Shown: positions 7,292 through 14,322 of the stretch, in pieces
Layout: each line of letters opens with the position of its first letter
Position numbering within the stretch: position 1 is the stretch's first letter
NCBI GenBank assembly: GCA_009779295.1
Contig: WREN01000022.1
Span: 1-14,339 of the forward strand
Direction: 5' to 3'
DNA length: 14,339 bases
Source: Oscillospiraceae bacterium
GTDB taxonomy: Bacteria; Bacillota; Clostridia; Oscillospirales; CAG-272
Translations under genes and position numbers: made by a program
Notes under the pieces: model-generated
What the model was told of the DNA's origin: nothing
The model's database searches: none
Seen by the model: only the letters and a program-made list of their open reading frames with translations

Positions 7292-7320
7292 ATTTTATAA
7301 CAGTTGTGCAATATAATCAA
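7292..7320 (-). promoter_or_regulatory. Probable promoter of the CBM9-transglutaminase operon
   Basis: Read on the minus strand, TTGATT (7315-7320) and TAAAAT (7292-7297) are 17 bp apart. This is close to sigma-A consensus and is placed correctly for the gene starting at 7259. Confidence 0.6.
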
Positions 7321-7363
7321 GCTGAAAAGTTTAAACATTATTTAAATTTATTGGCGCACGGTA

Positions 7364-7372
7364 TGGTATAAT
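7364..7372 (+). promoter_or_regulatory. Probable extended -10 promoter of the rimO operon
   Basis: TGGTATAAT contains an extended -10 (TGN) and a perfect TATAAT at 7367-7372. No good -35 is visible at 16-18 bp. It is divergent from the CBM9 promoter. Transcripts would begin near 7379, at the left edge of the palindromic element, and carry that element as leader RNA. Confidence 0.5.
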
Positions 7373-7377
7373 GAAAT

Positions 7378-7509
7378 GAATCCCCCCTGTCTAACCCCAA
7401 CTTCGTTGGGGCTGGCGACATCCCCCCTTTAACAAGGGAGGGAAAGAACGAATATTAATTATCCTTCTCCCCCTTGCTAAAGGGGGATACGGCGTAGCCG
7501 AGGGGATTC
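7378..7509. repeat. 132-bp imperfect palindromic repeat element (MITE-like)
   Basis: The element starts with GAATCCCC (7378-7385) and ends with the exact inverse GGGGATTC (7502-7509). Each arm has a small subterminal hairpin: CCCCAAC/GTTGGGG with a 3-nt loop at 7395-7411, and CGGC/GCCG at 7490-7500. The inner arms, ATCCCCCCTTTAACAAGGG on the left and the inverse of CCCCCTTGCTAAAGGGGGAT on the right, pair across an AT-rich centre near 7453. Each inner arm can also fold on itself. Similar CCCCCTTTARCAAGGGGG units recur as dispersed non-coding repeats in various bacterial genomes. There is no coding capacity and no clear target-site duplication. It ends about 12 nt before the rimO ribosome binding site. 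Confidence 0.8.
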
Positions 7510-7521
7510 CGTACAATTTAC

Positions 7522-7528
7522 TGAGGTG
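7522..7528 (+). promoter_or_regulatory. Ribosome binding site deciding the rimO start
   Basis: TGAGGTG ends 6 nt before TTG 7535. The in-frame GTG at 7526 lies inside this site and has no ribosome binding site of its own upstream, so TTG 7535 is preferred. Confidence 0.65.
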
Positions 7529-7534
7529 AAAAAT

Positions 7535-8845
7535 TTGGACAAAAACATAAAAATCGGTTTCGTTTCGCTCGGATGCCCGAAAAATCAAATCGACACTGAA
7601 ATCATGCTGCATGAATTGATGACGGTCGGCTACGAGATTACGGGCGAGGACATCGAAGCTGATATTATCATCATAAACACGTGCGCGTTCATTGAGAGCG
7701 CGAAAAAAGAAGCCATAGACAACATTCTCGACGTTGCGTGGCTCAAAAAAAACTCGAATTTGAAAGGAATCATCGTCACGGGATGCCTGCCCGAACGCTA
7801 CCGCGACGAAGTTATGGCGGAGCTTCCCGAAGTTGACGCCGTGCTTGGCGTAGGAAGTATACATGACGTAGTTGAAGCGGTTGAGAATGTTGCTTCCAAA
7901 CAAAAGTTTACATCGTTCAAACCCGTTAGCGAACTCGTCCTCGGCGGCAACCGCGCCTTGACTACGCCCGAATTTTCGGTTTACTTAAAAATCGCAGAAG
8001 GCTGCGATAACCGCTGCTCGTACTGCGCCATACCGTCGATACGCGGCGGTTACAGGCAGCGTCGTTTTGACGATATCGTTTCCGAGGCACAGACATTGTC
8101 TGACCTCGGCGCAAAAGAGATAATACTCGTCGCGCAGGACACGACTAATTTTGATAGGCTCCCTGAACTCATTCTTACAATCACATTAAAAACTAATATT
8201 GAGTGGCTCCGTTTGTTGTATTGTTACCCCGATAAAATCACGGACAAACTTATTTTCGAAATCAAAAACAATCCGAAAGTTGTCAAATACATCGATATGC
8301 CTATCCAGCATATCTCCGATAAAATCCTGAAATCCATGAACCGTCACGGCGGCAGCGATGTCATCAAATCCGCAATCAAACGTTTACGTGAAGCAGACAT
8401 CTGCATACGTACGACGGCTATCGTCGGCTTCCCGGGCGAAACGGAAGAAGATTTCGCGGAACTTTGCGAGTTCATCAAGGAAACCCGTTTCGACCGTTTC
8501 GGAGCGTTCACGTATTCGCAGGAAGAAGGCACTCTCGCCGCCGGATTTGAAAATCAAATCGACGAACAAACAAAGCAAGACCGCTACGATACTCTCATGG
8601 AAATCCAATTGCAAATTGCAATCGAATTAAACGAAGCAAAAATCGGAACAGTACAAAAGGTGTTGTGCGAAGGATTCGATGTCGTTTCCGAAATGTTTTA
8701 CGGGCGTTCATACGCCGACGCGCCCGACATTGACGGCAAAATCTACTTTGGCGGCAAGGTGCCGCAGCCAATACAAGGAACTTTTTATAACGTTAAAATT
8801 ACCGAGGTACTCGATTATGACCTGATCGGCGAGGTGATAACATGA
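7535..8845 (+). CDS. rimO: Ribosomal protein S12 methylthiotransferase RimO
   Basis: RimO is a radical SAM enzyme with two iron-sulfur clusters that adds a methylthio group to the conserved aspartate of ribosomal protein S12. From the TTG start it has 436 residues, the usual length. The N-terminal methylthiotransferase domain opens IGFVSLGCPKNQ and has its three cluster cysteines at Cys14, Cys50 (NTCAFIE) and Cys84 (VTGCLPERY). The radical SAM motif CDNRCSYC supplies Cys157, Cys161 and Cys164. A C-terminal TRAM domain runs from about 370 to the end. SLGCPKN and the SAM loop with CAIPSIRG separate RimO from the tRNA enzymes MiaB and MtaB. It is the first gene of an operon with pgsA, which it overlaps by ATGA. 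Its leader contains the palindromic repeat element. Confidence 0.95.
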   Translation: MDKNIKIGFVSLGCPKNQIDTEIMLHELMTVGYEITGEDIEADIIIINTCAFIESAKKEAIDNILDVAWLKKNSNLKGIIVTGCLPERYRDEVMAELPEVDAVLGVGSIHDVVEAVENVASKQKFTSFKPVSELVLGGNRALTTPEFSVYLKIAEGCDNRCSYCAIPSIRGGYRQRRFDDIVSEAQTLSDLGAKEIILVAQDTTNFDRLPELILTITLKTNIEWLRLLYCYPDKITDKLIFEIKNNPKVVKYIDMPIQHISDKILKSMNRHGGSDVIKSAIKRLREADICIRTTAIVGFPGETEEDFAELCEFIKETRFDRFGAFTYSQEEGTLAAGFENQIDEQTKQDRYDTLMEIQLQIAIELNEAKIGTVQKVLCEGFDVVSEMFYGRSYADAPDIDGKIYFGGKVPQPIQGTFYNVKITEVLDYDLIGEVIT

Positions 8846-9417
8846 ACCTGCCGAACCGAATTACAATTGCGCGCTTGATTTTGATACCGTTTACGATGAT
8901 TTTCATGATATTCCCTATCCTGCCCGACTTCTGGTCGCGTATAATCGCCGCCGGAATCTTTGGCGTGACCGCGTTCACCGACTTTCTCGACGGTTACATC
9001 GCACGCAAATACAACATGATAACCGATTTCGGCAAGTTCCTCGACCCGCTCGTTGATAAAATGCTCATCTTCGGTGCGTACATCGGAATCCTCATCATGC
9101 ACAGCGATAATAAAATTTTCTGCATCGTTTTCGCGTGGGTGTTTTTCATAGTGATACTCCGCGAGATAGCCGTAACGTCACTGCGTATGATAGTTTCAAC
9201 CGACGCGAGCAAAGTCGTCGCCGCGAGCTGGCTCGGAAAAATCAAAACGGTTTCGCAAATGGTTTGCGTGATTTACATCCTGCTCGAACCGTTAATGCCG
9301 TGGGGTGCGGTACCGATCATTTCATACGGCTTAATCATCATAATGACATTTATGACTTTGTGGTCGGGAATCGACTACTTCAAAATCTATTTACCGTTAT
9401 TGGATATTAAAAAATGA
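8842..9417 (+). CDS. pgsA: CDP-diacylglycerol-glycerol-3-phosphate phosphatidyltransferase
   Basis: This integral membrane enzyme makes phosphatidylglycerol phosphate from CDP-diacylglycerol and glycerol 3-phosphate, the committed step to phosphatidylglycerol. It has 191 residues, the usual size. The CDP-alcohol phosphatidyltransferase motif is complete: Asp50-Gly51, Ala54-Arg55, Gly64, Asp68 and Asp72, with Asp47 ahead of it, which fits metal and substrate binding. The N-terminal LPNRITIARLILIPF is typical of PgsA. Several hydrophobic segments follow. The start ATG overlaps the rimO stop as ATGA, with GAGGTGA at 8831-8837 as ribosome binding site. The rimO-pgsA pairing is common in Bacillota. 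The LCP gene follows by another ATGA overlap. Confidence 0.94.
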   Translation: MNLPNRITIARLILIPFTMIFMIFPILPDFWSRIIAAGIFGVTAFTDFLDGYIARKYNMITDFGKFLDPLVDKMLIFGAYIGILIMHSDNKIFCIVFAWVFFIVILREIAVTSLRMIVSTDASKVVAASWLGKIKTVSQMVCVIYILLEPLMPWGAVPIISYGLIIIMTFMTLWSGIDYFKIYLPLLDIKK

Positions 9418-10586
9418 ATAATAACAAAACAATAAAAAAAGCCCCGATGCATTACCGTACCGTTGCAACAATAATCATAATAATCATTTTTTTCACCGCG
9501 ATAATTATATTCGGTGCTTATAATCTTCTGACAAAAAAACCCGTAGTGGATAACAACGTCCCGTTTTCCACAAATCCGCTTCCGCCGGGCGAAATGCCCG
9601 AATTCTGGGATGAATCGGGTATGGAAAATATCAGCGGTTATAATTTTACGCGCAAAAAGGACGTTTACAACTTTCTCGTTTGCGGCGAAAGCGATCAGAC
9701 TGATACCATGATGATAATAAATTACGATGTAGCGAATCAAAAAATCAATGTAGTTCAAATACCGCGCGATACTTATATCAATGCCGGCCGGAATTTTAAC
9801 AGAATAAATTCTTATTTCACAGGCGAATACAACCGGCTGCGCGGCGAAGAAAACCGCCGTTATCAAGCTATGGAAAACCTCACAGATTTTATCGAGCAGA
9901 ATCTTACTTTGCAAATCGACTGGTGGGTTTGCATCAATACCGAAGTTTTCCGCAATATCGTCGATATTATCGGCGGTGTTGAAGTCGACGTGCCGTACAA
10001 AATCGATTATGAAGATCCTTATCAGGATTTGTATATCCATCTTGAAGCGGGTTTGCAGACTCTTGACGGCGCGAAAGCCGAACAGTTCGTGCGTTTCAGA
10101 TCAGGTTACGCGCTTCAGGATTTCGGGCGTATGGACGCGCAGAAAATTTTTATGACTGCTCTGCTTAAAAAGGTAAAAACGAGTTTGAATGTAACTACTA
10201 TAACAAAAATCGCGAAAGAAGCTATACCCAACATCGAAACTTCAATCACTGCGCAGCAGATGATTTATTTTGCGTCCCAAGTGCTTAAAGTCAATATGGA
10301 AGACGTCACGATGCTTAATTTGCATACAACGAGTGTAGAAAGCGAAACTACCGGGGCGTTGTATGAAGTGCTTCACCGTGCGGATACACTGAAAATCGTC
10401 AATACTTACCTGAACGTTTACGCTCAGGATATTCCTAACGCCATTTTCGACAGGAACCGTGTTTTTACAAATACAGCGATAAAGGAAATCCACGACGTGT
10501 ACACAACGGTCTCCGATTCTGTAAAAAGCGGTCAAACAGCCGCCGAAATTGACGAGAATTCAATATATATTATTCCGCAGAGGTAA
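9414..10586 (+). CDS. LytR-CpsA-Psr (LCP) family cell-wall polymer ligase
   Basis: LCP proteins transfer lipid-linked anionic polymers (teichoic acid, capsule or similar) to peptidoglycan on the outer face of the membrane. This one has 390 residues. A short basic cytoplasmic head and one membrane segment (about 16-38) are followed by the LCP domain at about 85-255. Conserved points are Asp97 (TDTMM), Arg118-Asp119 (IPRDT), Arg130 (FNRIN), GGVEVDVP (187-194), Arg227 and Arg229 (FVRFRSG), and Asp236 to Gln243. The C-terminal extension (about 255-390) is not recognised. The ATG overlaps the pgsA stop (ATGA) and has only a weak ribosome binding site, so translation is probably coupled to pgsA. 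No terminator separates it from the next promoter, so read-through into the 3D-domain gene is likely. Confidence 0.92.
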   Translation: MNNNKTIKKAPMHYRTVATIIIIIIFFTAIIIFGAYNLLTKKPVVDNNVPFSTNPLPPGEMPEFWDESGMENISGYNFTRKKDVYNFLVCGESDQTDTMMIINYDVANQKINVVQIPRDTYINAGRNFNRINSYFTGEYNRLRGEENRRYQAMENLTDFIEQNLTLQIDWWVCINTEVFRNIVDIIGGVEVDVPYKIDYEDPYQDLYIHLEAGLQTLDGAKAEQFVRFRSGYALQDFGRMDAQKIFMTALLKKVKTSLNVTTITKIAKEAIPNIETSITAQQMIYFASQVLKVNMEDVTMLNLHTTSVESETTGALYEVLHRADTLKIVNTYLNVYAQDIPNAIFDRNRVFTNTAIKEIHDVYTTVSDSVKSGQTAAEIDENSIYIIPQR

Positions 10587-10593
10587 ATTTGTA

Positions 10594-10622
10594 TTGACAA
10601 ATTCAAAATTTTACGGTATAAT
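10594..10622 (+). promoter_or_regulatory. Consensus sigma-A promoter of the 3D-domain gene
   Basis: TTGACA (10594-10599) and TATAAT (10617-10622) are 17 bp apart and both match consensus. The promoter begins 7 nt after the LCP stop codon and gives a leader of about 165 nt. Confidence 0.9.
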
Positions 10623-10661
10623 ATATAGTTACATGAGTTATAATAATAAAACTTGCAAGAC

Positions 10662-10679
10662 ATTACAAATTATTACAAA
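10662..10679. promoter_or_regulatory. Paired ATTACAAA direct repeats downstream of the promoter
   Basis: ATTACAAA occurs at 10662-10669 and 10672-10679, exactly 10 bp apart. On the minus strand this reads TGTAAT-N4-TGTAAT, close to the WalR box (TGTWAH-N5-TGTWAH) and to PhoP boxes, which are tandem repeats. The spacing is 1 nt shorter than WalR consensus. Lying downstream of the start point, an occupied site would be expected to repress. This is inference. Confidence 0.35.
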
Positions 10680-10713
10680 AAACTCAATTTATTTTTCGAA
10701 GAGATAAAGATTT

Positions 10714-10754
10714 ATTACGTTTCAAGATTTATCATTGGGAAATCTAAATGTAAT
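10714..10754 (+). promoter_or_regulatory. Stem-loop in the leader of the 3D-domain gene
   Basis: ATTACGTTT and AGATTT (10714-10722 and 10725-10730) pair with AAATCT and AAATGTAAT (10740-10754). This gives 15 pairs including one G-U, a 2-nt bulge and a 9-nt loop. There is no T-run, so it is not a terminator. It does not match the riboswitch classes I know. It could affect mRNA stability or be a DNA site. Confidence 0.5.
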
Positions 10755-10792
10755 AACATCAGGTTAAAAAACTGAAGGAGTATTATCACCAA

Positions 10793-11797
10793 ATGGAGAA
10801 TACCCATGGGACGTTTAATACCACCCCGCGCTTTTCAGGCTTTATCACATATATTAAACAGCGTTTTAAAATTACTATTGTAATATTTGCGATTTTAATT
10901 TCGGTTGCGGGACTGGTATTTTTAATTAATTATATTGAGAGCAATACGGCGCTCGGATTGAAAATAATTAAAAATGATATATATATGCCCCGGATGTCAC
11001 CAAACGGCTATAACAGAGTTTTTGACCGGTATACGGGCATGGTAGACGTCACGGTGATTATTGTCGGCGGAGAAACTTATGAAATAACGGTGCCGATGAT
11101 TACGGTCGGCGAGATCGTTTCCAAATACCGCGAAGAGGATTACAATGCCGGGCGGGTTGAAGCGAATGTACCCGCAAGTACTGTCATTCAACAAAATATG
11201 ACGATTCATATAAATGAGATCGATTTTATTGAAGTCGTAAGACTTTCGGAAATTCCTTTCACTACTAAAACTTTTGACGTCCATACAATTCCCAAAGGCG
11301 AAACAGTAACGACAAAAAACGGACAAAACGCGTTGACGGAAAGAACATACCGGATAAAATACGTAAACGGCGAATTCCATTCGGAGGAAGTAATCGGAGA
11401 AACGCCCATTAACCCAGAAGTTCCGGAACAAATACACAGGGGCGTCGGCGGTACGGTGATGGTGAAAGGCGTTGAGCGCAAATATTCATATTATTTGGAT
11501 GTGACCGCTACGGCTTACGGAGTCGATATAGGATTCGGGGGCGGCGATGAAATCACGTATACAGGCAAAAAAGCCCAGCACGGAATAATCGCAGTCGACC
11601 CCGAAATGATAGAACTCGGGTCACAAGTATATATACCCGGCGATGAGTATATCAAAGACGACATATATAAAGCCGAAGACGCCGGCAGCAGTATCATCGG
11701 TTACCGTATAGATATCTGGCTCGGCAACGACGACCTTGACGCGCAGATTGAGTTCGGGCGGAGAAGCATCAGGGTGTACATACTGGAAACAGAATAA
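10793..11797 (+). CDS. G5 and 3D domain cell-wall protein
   Basis: This 334-residue, membrane-anchored protein probably acts on peptidoglycan, in the YabE/YocH/resuscitation-factor-like group. A cytoplasmic head and one membrane segment (about 27-48) are followed by a middle region of about 80-145 that resembles the DUF348-like repeat. A G5 domain at about 150-215 (IPFTTKTFDVHTIPKGE onward) is a wall- or sugar-binding module. The C-terminal 3D domain (about 235-334) carries the three signature aspartates: Asp269 (AVDP), Asp296 (AEDAG) and Asp307 (RIDIWL). This fold is related to MltA-type lytic transglycosylases, so lytic activity is inferred. GAAGGAG at 10774-10780 lies 12 nt from the ATG, a slightly long spacing, and no better start is visible. 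The gene has its own consensus promoter and a structured leader, and is followed by a terminator. Confidence 0.92.
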   Translation: MENTHGTFNTTPRFSGFITYIKQRFKITIVIFAILISVAGLVFLINYIESNTALGLKIIKNDIYMPRMSPNGYNRVFDRYTGMVDVTVIIVGGETYEITVPMITVGEIVSKYREEDYNAGRVEANVPASTVIQQNMTIHINEIDFIEVVRLSEIPFTTKTFDVHTIPKGETVTTKNGQNALTERTYRIKYVNGEFHSEEVIGETPINPEVPEQIHRGVGGTVMVKGVERKYSYYLDVTATAYGVDIGFGGGDEITYTGKKAQHGIIAVDPEMIELGSQVYIPGDEYIKDDIYKAEDAGSSIIGYRIDIWLGNDDLDAQIEFGRRSIRVYILETE

Positions 11798-11805
11798 AAA
11801 TAAAC

Positions 11806-11836
11806 GCGGATAATTTGATGTTATCCGCATTTTTTT
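11806..11836. terminator. Bidirectional terminator between convergent genes
   Basis: GCGGATAA (11806-11813) pairs with TTATCCGC (11821-11828) over a 7-nt loop and is followed on the plus strand by a run of seven T. Read from the minus strand the same stem is followed by GTTTATTTTTATT, so it can also serve the acyltransferase operon. A further TTATCCGC copy lies at 11843-11850 and could form a competing stem. Confidence 0.88.
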
Positions 11837-11851
11837 GTGGTTTTATCCGCT

Positions 11852-12760
11852 TTACAAATTCACCAAACTCATCACGCCGTAGCCTCCGGTTAGAATACCG
11901 CCGGATTTAATAAACGCCTTGACTTTTCGCCTGAGAGACGTATCTTCGGGGTAGTCGTCGGGGTTCTCCCGTTTGAGGAGGAATAAAAACGTGATCGTTC
12001 CGTCGCTCGGGAACTCATTAACGAGCGTATAATCGCGCTGGAACTTTATAATATTGGAATCTTCCCCAAGCCAATACCGCAGCTGCGGCGATATAAGCCA
12101 CGACCAGCACGTACAAAACAGAATATCCTCATTAAAATGCTTTTTAAAGAAAGTTTTCGCATTTTTGTAAGCGTCGATACACTCATTATGATAAAGTTTC
12201 GGACCTTCGGGAATGTGAGTTGAAAGGCAGAATGCGCCCTTTGTAAGGACTTCGCGGTTGCCGGTTTTTGTCGGCGCAAACGCTCCGGACGGCGTTAAAT
12301 AAAGCGGAATATCGTTCGTAAGCGGGGAAATTTCAAATTGCAGCCTGCCGAGCGTAAAGATGCAGACGTTCAAATGCCGGTAAAGCCAGTTGAGCCGTAT
12401 ATCGTCAAGCCCGTACCTGCCGCTCGAATGGTGATAGACTTCCGCGGATATCGTGATATCGAGCATCGTGTCGTAATAAACTTTCTCATCGATTCCCTTT
12501 TCGTCGAATTTCGCTTTCGCATCGCTTGCGAAATTTATGAAGAGAAACATGTTAAGCGTGCTGAAATCAACTCCGAGTTCAACGGCGAATTCTATTTCTT
12601 TCGCGTAGTAGCCGTTGCGGTCAGAAACGAATAAATCAGAAAACTCTGTGTATCGGGCTTCGATTTTTTCAAAAGCGAATAGCTCTTTCATTTCCGACAA
12701 CGCTTCGGGAAACATTTTTATTTTTTCACAGTAATTGATGAAACATTCAACATTTAACAT
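11852..12760 (-). CDS. Acyltransferase-like protein (NAT_N/GNAT_C type)
   Basis: This 302-residue soluble protein resembles the bacterial group annotated as acyltransferase domain-containing, with an N-acyltransferase N-terminal domain followed by a GNAT-like C-terminal domain. The N-terminal part is helical and ends with WLYRHLNVCIFTLGRLQFE (125-143). The C-terminal part contains HIPEG (182-186), CTCWSWLISP (216-225, where CHSWLL is common) and SNIIKFQRDY (235-244). No signal peptide is present. Neither the acyl donor nor the acceptor can be read from the sequence, and no biochemical role is well established for the group as far as I know. It starts 3 nt after the stop of the solute-binding lipoprotein gene, with GGAGG or AGGG inside that gene's last codons as ribosome binding site, so it is the second gene of that operon. 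The shared terminator lies just after its stop. Confidence 0.75.
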   Translation of the reverse strand: MLNVECFINYCEKIKMFPEALSEMKELFAFEKIEARYTEFSDLFVSDRNGYYAKEIEFAVELGVDFSTLNMFLFINFASDAKAKFDEKGIDEKVYYDTMLDITISAEVYHHSSGRYGLDDIRLNWLYRHLNVCIFTLGRLQFEISPLTNDIPLYLTPSGAFAPTKTGNREVLTKGAFCLSTHIPEGPKLYHNECIDAYKNAKTFFKKHFNEDILFCTCWSWLISPQLRYWLGEDSNIIKFQRDYTLVNEFPSDGTITFLFLLKRENPDDYPEDTSLRRKVKAFIKSGGILTGGYGVMSLVNL

Positions 12761-12763
12761 AAT

Positions 12764-14236
12764 TTATGACCCTGCCTCCATATACATATCAATGACTTTT
12801 TCAAGTTTTTCTATTGTCGCGGATTCTAACTGCGCGTATTTCGAAGCAAAATTAGGCGTACTTGTCACATTGTATACATCGAGTATGCCGTTGACTATTT
12901 GCGAATAAGCCAAAGCAAAAACGTTTCCCAGACTGTCGTGTATTATGTCTATGATCTGAGCGGACGTATCGTCGCGCGTATATTTTATTTTCAGCGACTG
13001 CTCGTAATACGGCGGAATAACCGTTTTCATCGTTTCGCGGTTAAGGACTTCAAGCACGACACAGATCATATCGAAATTGGGCGTCGTCGTTGGAATCGCG
13101 CCGACTTCAATAGTATCGTGTGCCGCCGTAATATAATTCGGCTGTTCCGGAGTGAGTTTGGGATAAGGCAGTATCGAAATCTCATCTTCCATGCTGCGGA
13201 GCTGTTCCAATGTGGAAAGCCGTTGATAGCCGACCATCAAACTTTTCCGGCTCTGAAAATTTTTAACCAAATCGCCCGCCAGAAAAGTTGAGTTCGCGCC
13301 GGAATCAAAAGAAGAGACAAATAATTTTGCCAAACTTTCGTGGAGCAGCAGGGATTTCGGATTGTTAATGGTAAGCTCCGGAATACCGTCCGCGTCCTTT
13401 GTGAATATGTCCGTATCGGCGGCCATCATAAACGGGATCGCGGAACCCCATGTCCCCACACATATAAATCCGAACTGGTCGTCGGCGTTCTTGATTACCC
13501 CGTCGCCGTCCAGATCTTTAAGGAACGCTTTCGTCAGCGCCGCGAATTCCTCAAACGTCCATTTACCATCCAAAATTTTTTGATAAAGTTCGTCCGACCC
13601 ACCTTTTATCTGGTCTTCGAGCATAGATTTATTCAGAAACAGCGCGTGGCAGTTCCGTAACATATCTATAAAATAATCGCCCGCAAGTATAAACGATTTT
13701 TCTTTCCCTATAGCGATGTCTTCCATAACCGCGTTGTACCAGTAATTCTGCGACAAGTCGAATACGTCTGTTTTCTTATAATTTAAAAACATATTCTCAA
13801 GTGAAAGATTAACTAACGAACGCAAGTCGTTGATTATCAGATCGTATTCGTCCGAACCCGACATAATGAGTTTTGACAGAATATTTTCTATCGTTCCGTA
13901 ATCTTCATCGATTTGGGTATAAGCGAATTTCACGTTAAGCAGGTTTTCGACGTCCATATTTCTCATATAAACCGCGTCGTTGACGATGTCGCCGTCGAAT
14001 TGCCCCGTGCCTTCGATCATATAGTTTGAGTTGGTGATGATTACGTCGCTTGAGTTAATGCTTGTATGGACTCTGAATAATTGTCCGTCGAAATTATATT
14101 TCGCGAATTTATCCTCGGCGGCTGTTGATTCGGCTTCCTTTTGAGTTTCGTTATCGGATTGGGAACCGGGATTTTGAGAACATGCGGAAAATAAAACAAA
14201 AACTAATAATATAAAACCAATAATTTTCTTTTTCAT
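12764..14236 (-). CDS. Extracellular solute-binding lipoprotein (sugar ABC type), second copy
   Basis: This 490-residue family 1-type substrate-binding lipoprotein has a signal peptide at 1-18 (KKK, then a hydrophobic core) ending in FSAC, with Cys19 as the lipidation site; Phe at -3 is slightly unusual. A charged, low-complexity linker rich in S, E and T follows. The motifs DGKWTF (223-228) and the EF-hand-like loop starting at Asp241 (DLDGDG, with Asp243, Asp245 and Asp252 or Asp253) align almost position for position with the lipoprotein at 539-1993, so the two are paralogues. Overall similarity is otherwise modest, which suggests different ligands. The ATG is preceded by GGGGG at 14247-14251 (minus strand), a weak ribosome binding site 10 nt away. 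It heads an operon with the acyltransferase-like gene. No permease or ATPase gene is present on either side within the window. Confidence 0.88.
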   Translation of the reverse strand: MKKKIIGFILLVFVLFSACSQNPGSQSDNETQKEAESTAAEDKFAKYNFDGQLFRVHTSINSSDVIITNSNYMIEGTGQFDGDIVNDAVYMRNMDVENLLNVKFAYTQIDEDYGTIENILSKLIMSGSDEYDLIINDLRSLVNLSLENMFLNYKKTDVFDLSQNYWYNAVMEDIAIGKEKSFILAGDYFIDMLRNCHALFLNKSMLEDQIKGGSDELYQKILDGKWTFEEFAALTKAFLKDLDGDGVIKNADDQFGFICVGTWGSAIPFMMAADTDIFTKDADGIPELTINNPKSLLLHESLAKLFVSSFDSGANSTFLAGDLVKNFQSRKSLMVGYQRLSTLEQLRSMEDEISILPYPKLTPEQPNYITAAHDTIEVGAIPTTTPNFDMICVVLEVLNRETMKTVIPPYYEQSLKIKYTRDDTSAQIIDIIHDSLGNVFALAYSQIVNGILDVYNVTSTPNFASKYAQLESATIEKLEKVIDMYMEAGS

Positions 14237-14269
14237 ATGATTATATCCCCCAATATATCATTTTTTATA

Positions 14270-14298
14270 ATTTTATCACAAACGGAGTAAAAATGCAA
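14270..14298 (-). promoter_or_regulatory. Probable promoter of the lipoprotein-acyltransferase operon
   Basis: On the minus strand TTGCAT (14293-14298) and TAAAAT (14270-14275) are 17 bp apart, upstream of the ATG at 14236. A second possible arrangement (TTGTGA-N18-TATATT) lies closer to the gene, so the exact promoter is uncertain. Confidence 0.5.
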
Positions 14299-14300
14299 GA

Positions 14301-14322
14301 GGGAACGCGTAATTGCGTTCCC
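14301..14322. terminator. Hairpin, probable terminator at the right edge
   Basis: GGGAACGC (14301-14308) pairs perfectly with GCGTTCCC (14315-14322) around a 6-nt loop. The plus-strand side continues TTATTTTG and the minus-strand side TCTTGCATTTTT, so the direction is unclear. It may close a gene beyond the window edge and separate it from the lipoprotein promoter. Confidence 0.45.

Noticed and set aside
7526..7534. GTG 7526 as the rimO start
   Set aside because: The GTG is part of the only ribosome binding site (TGAGGTG), which suits TTG 7535 instead. It changes the protein by only three residues.
7391..7903. A 170-residue open frame on the minus strand
   Set aside because: It is antisense to rimO and runs into the palindromic repeat. 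The PPLARG and PPLLKGG stretches are translations of the repeat, not protein motifs.
10623..10792. A known riboswitch, such as the c-di-AMP class, in the leader of the 3D-domain gene
   Set aside because: I could not find the conserved core sequences; only a simple stem-loop and repeats are visible.
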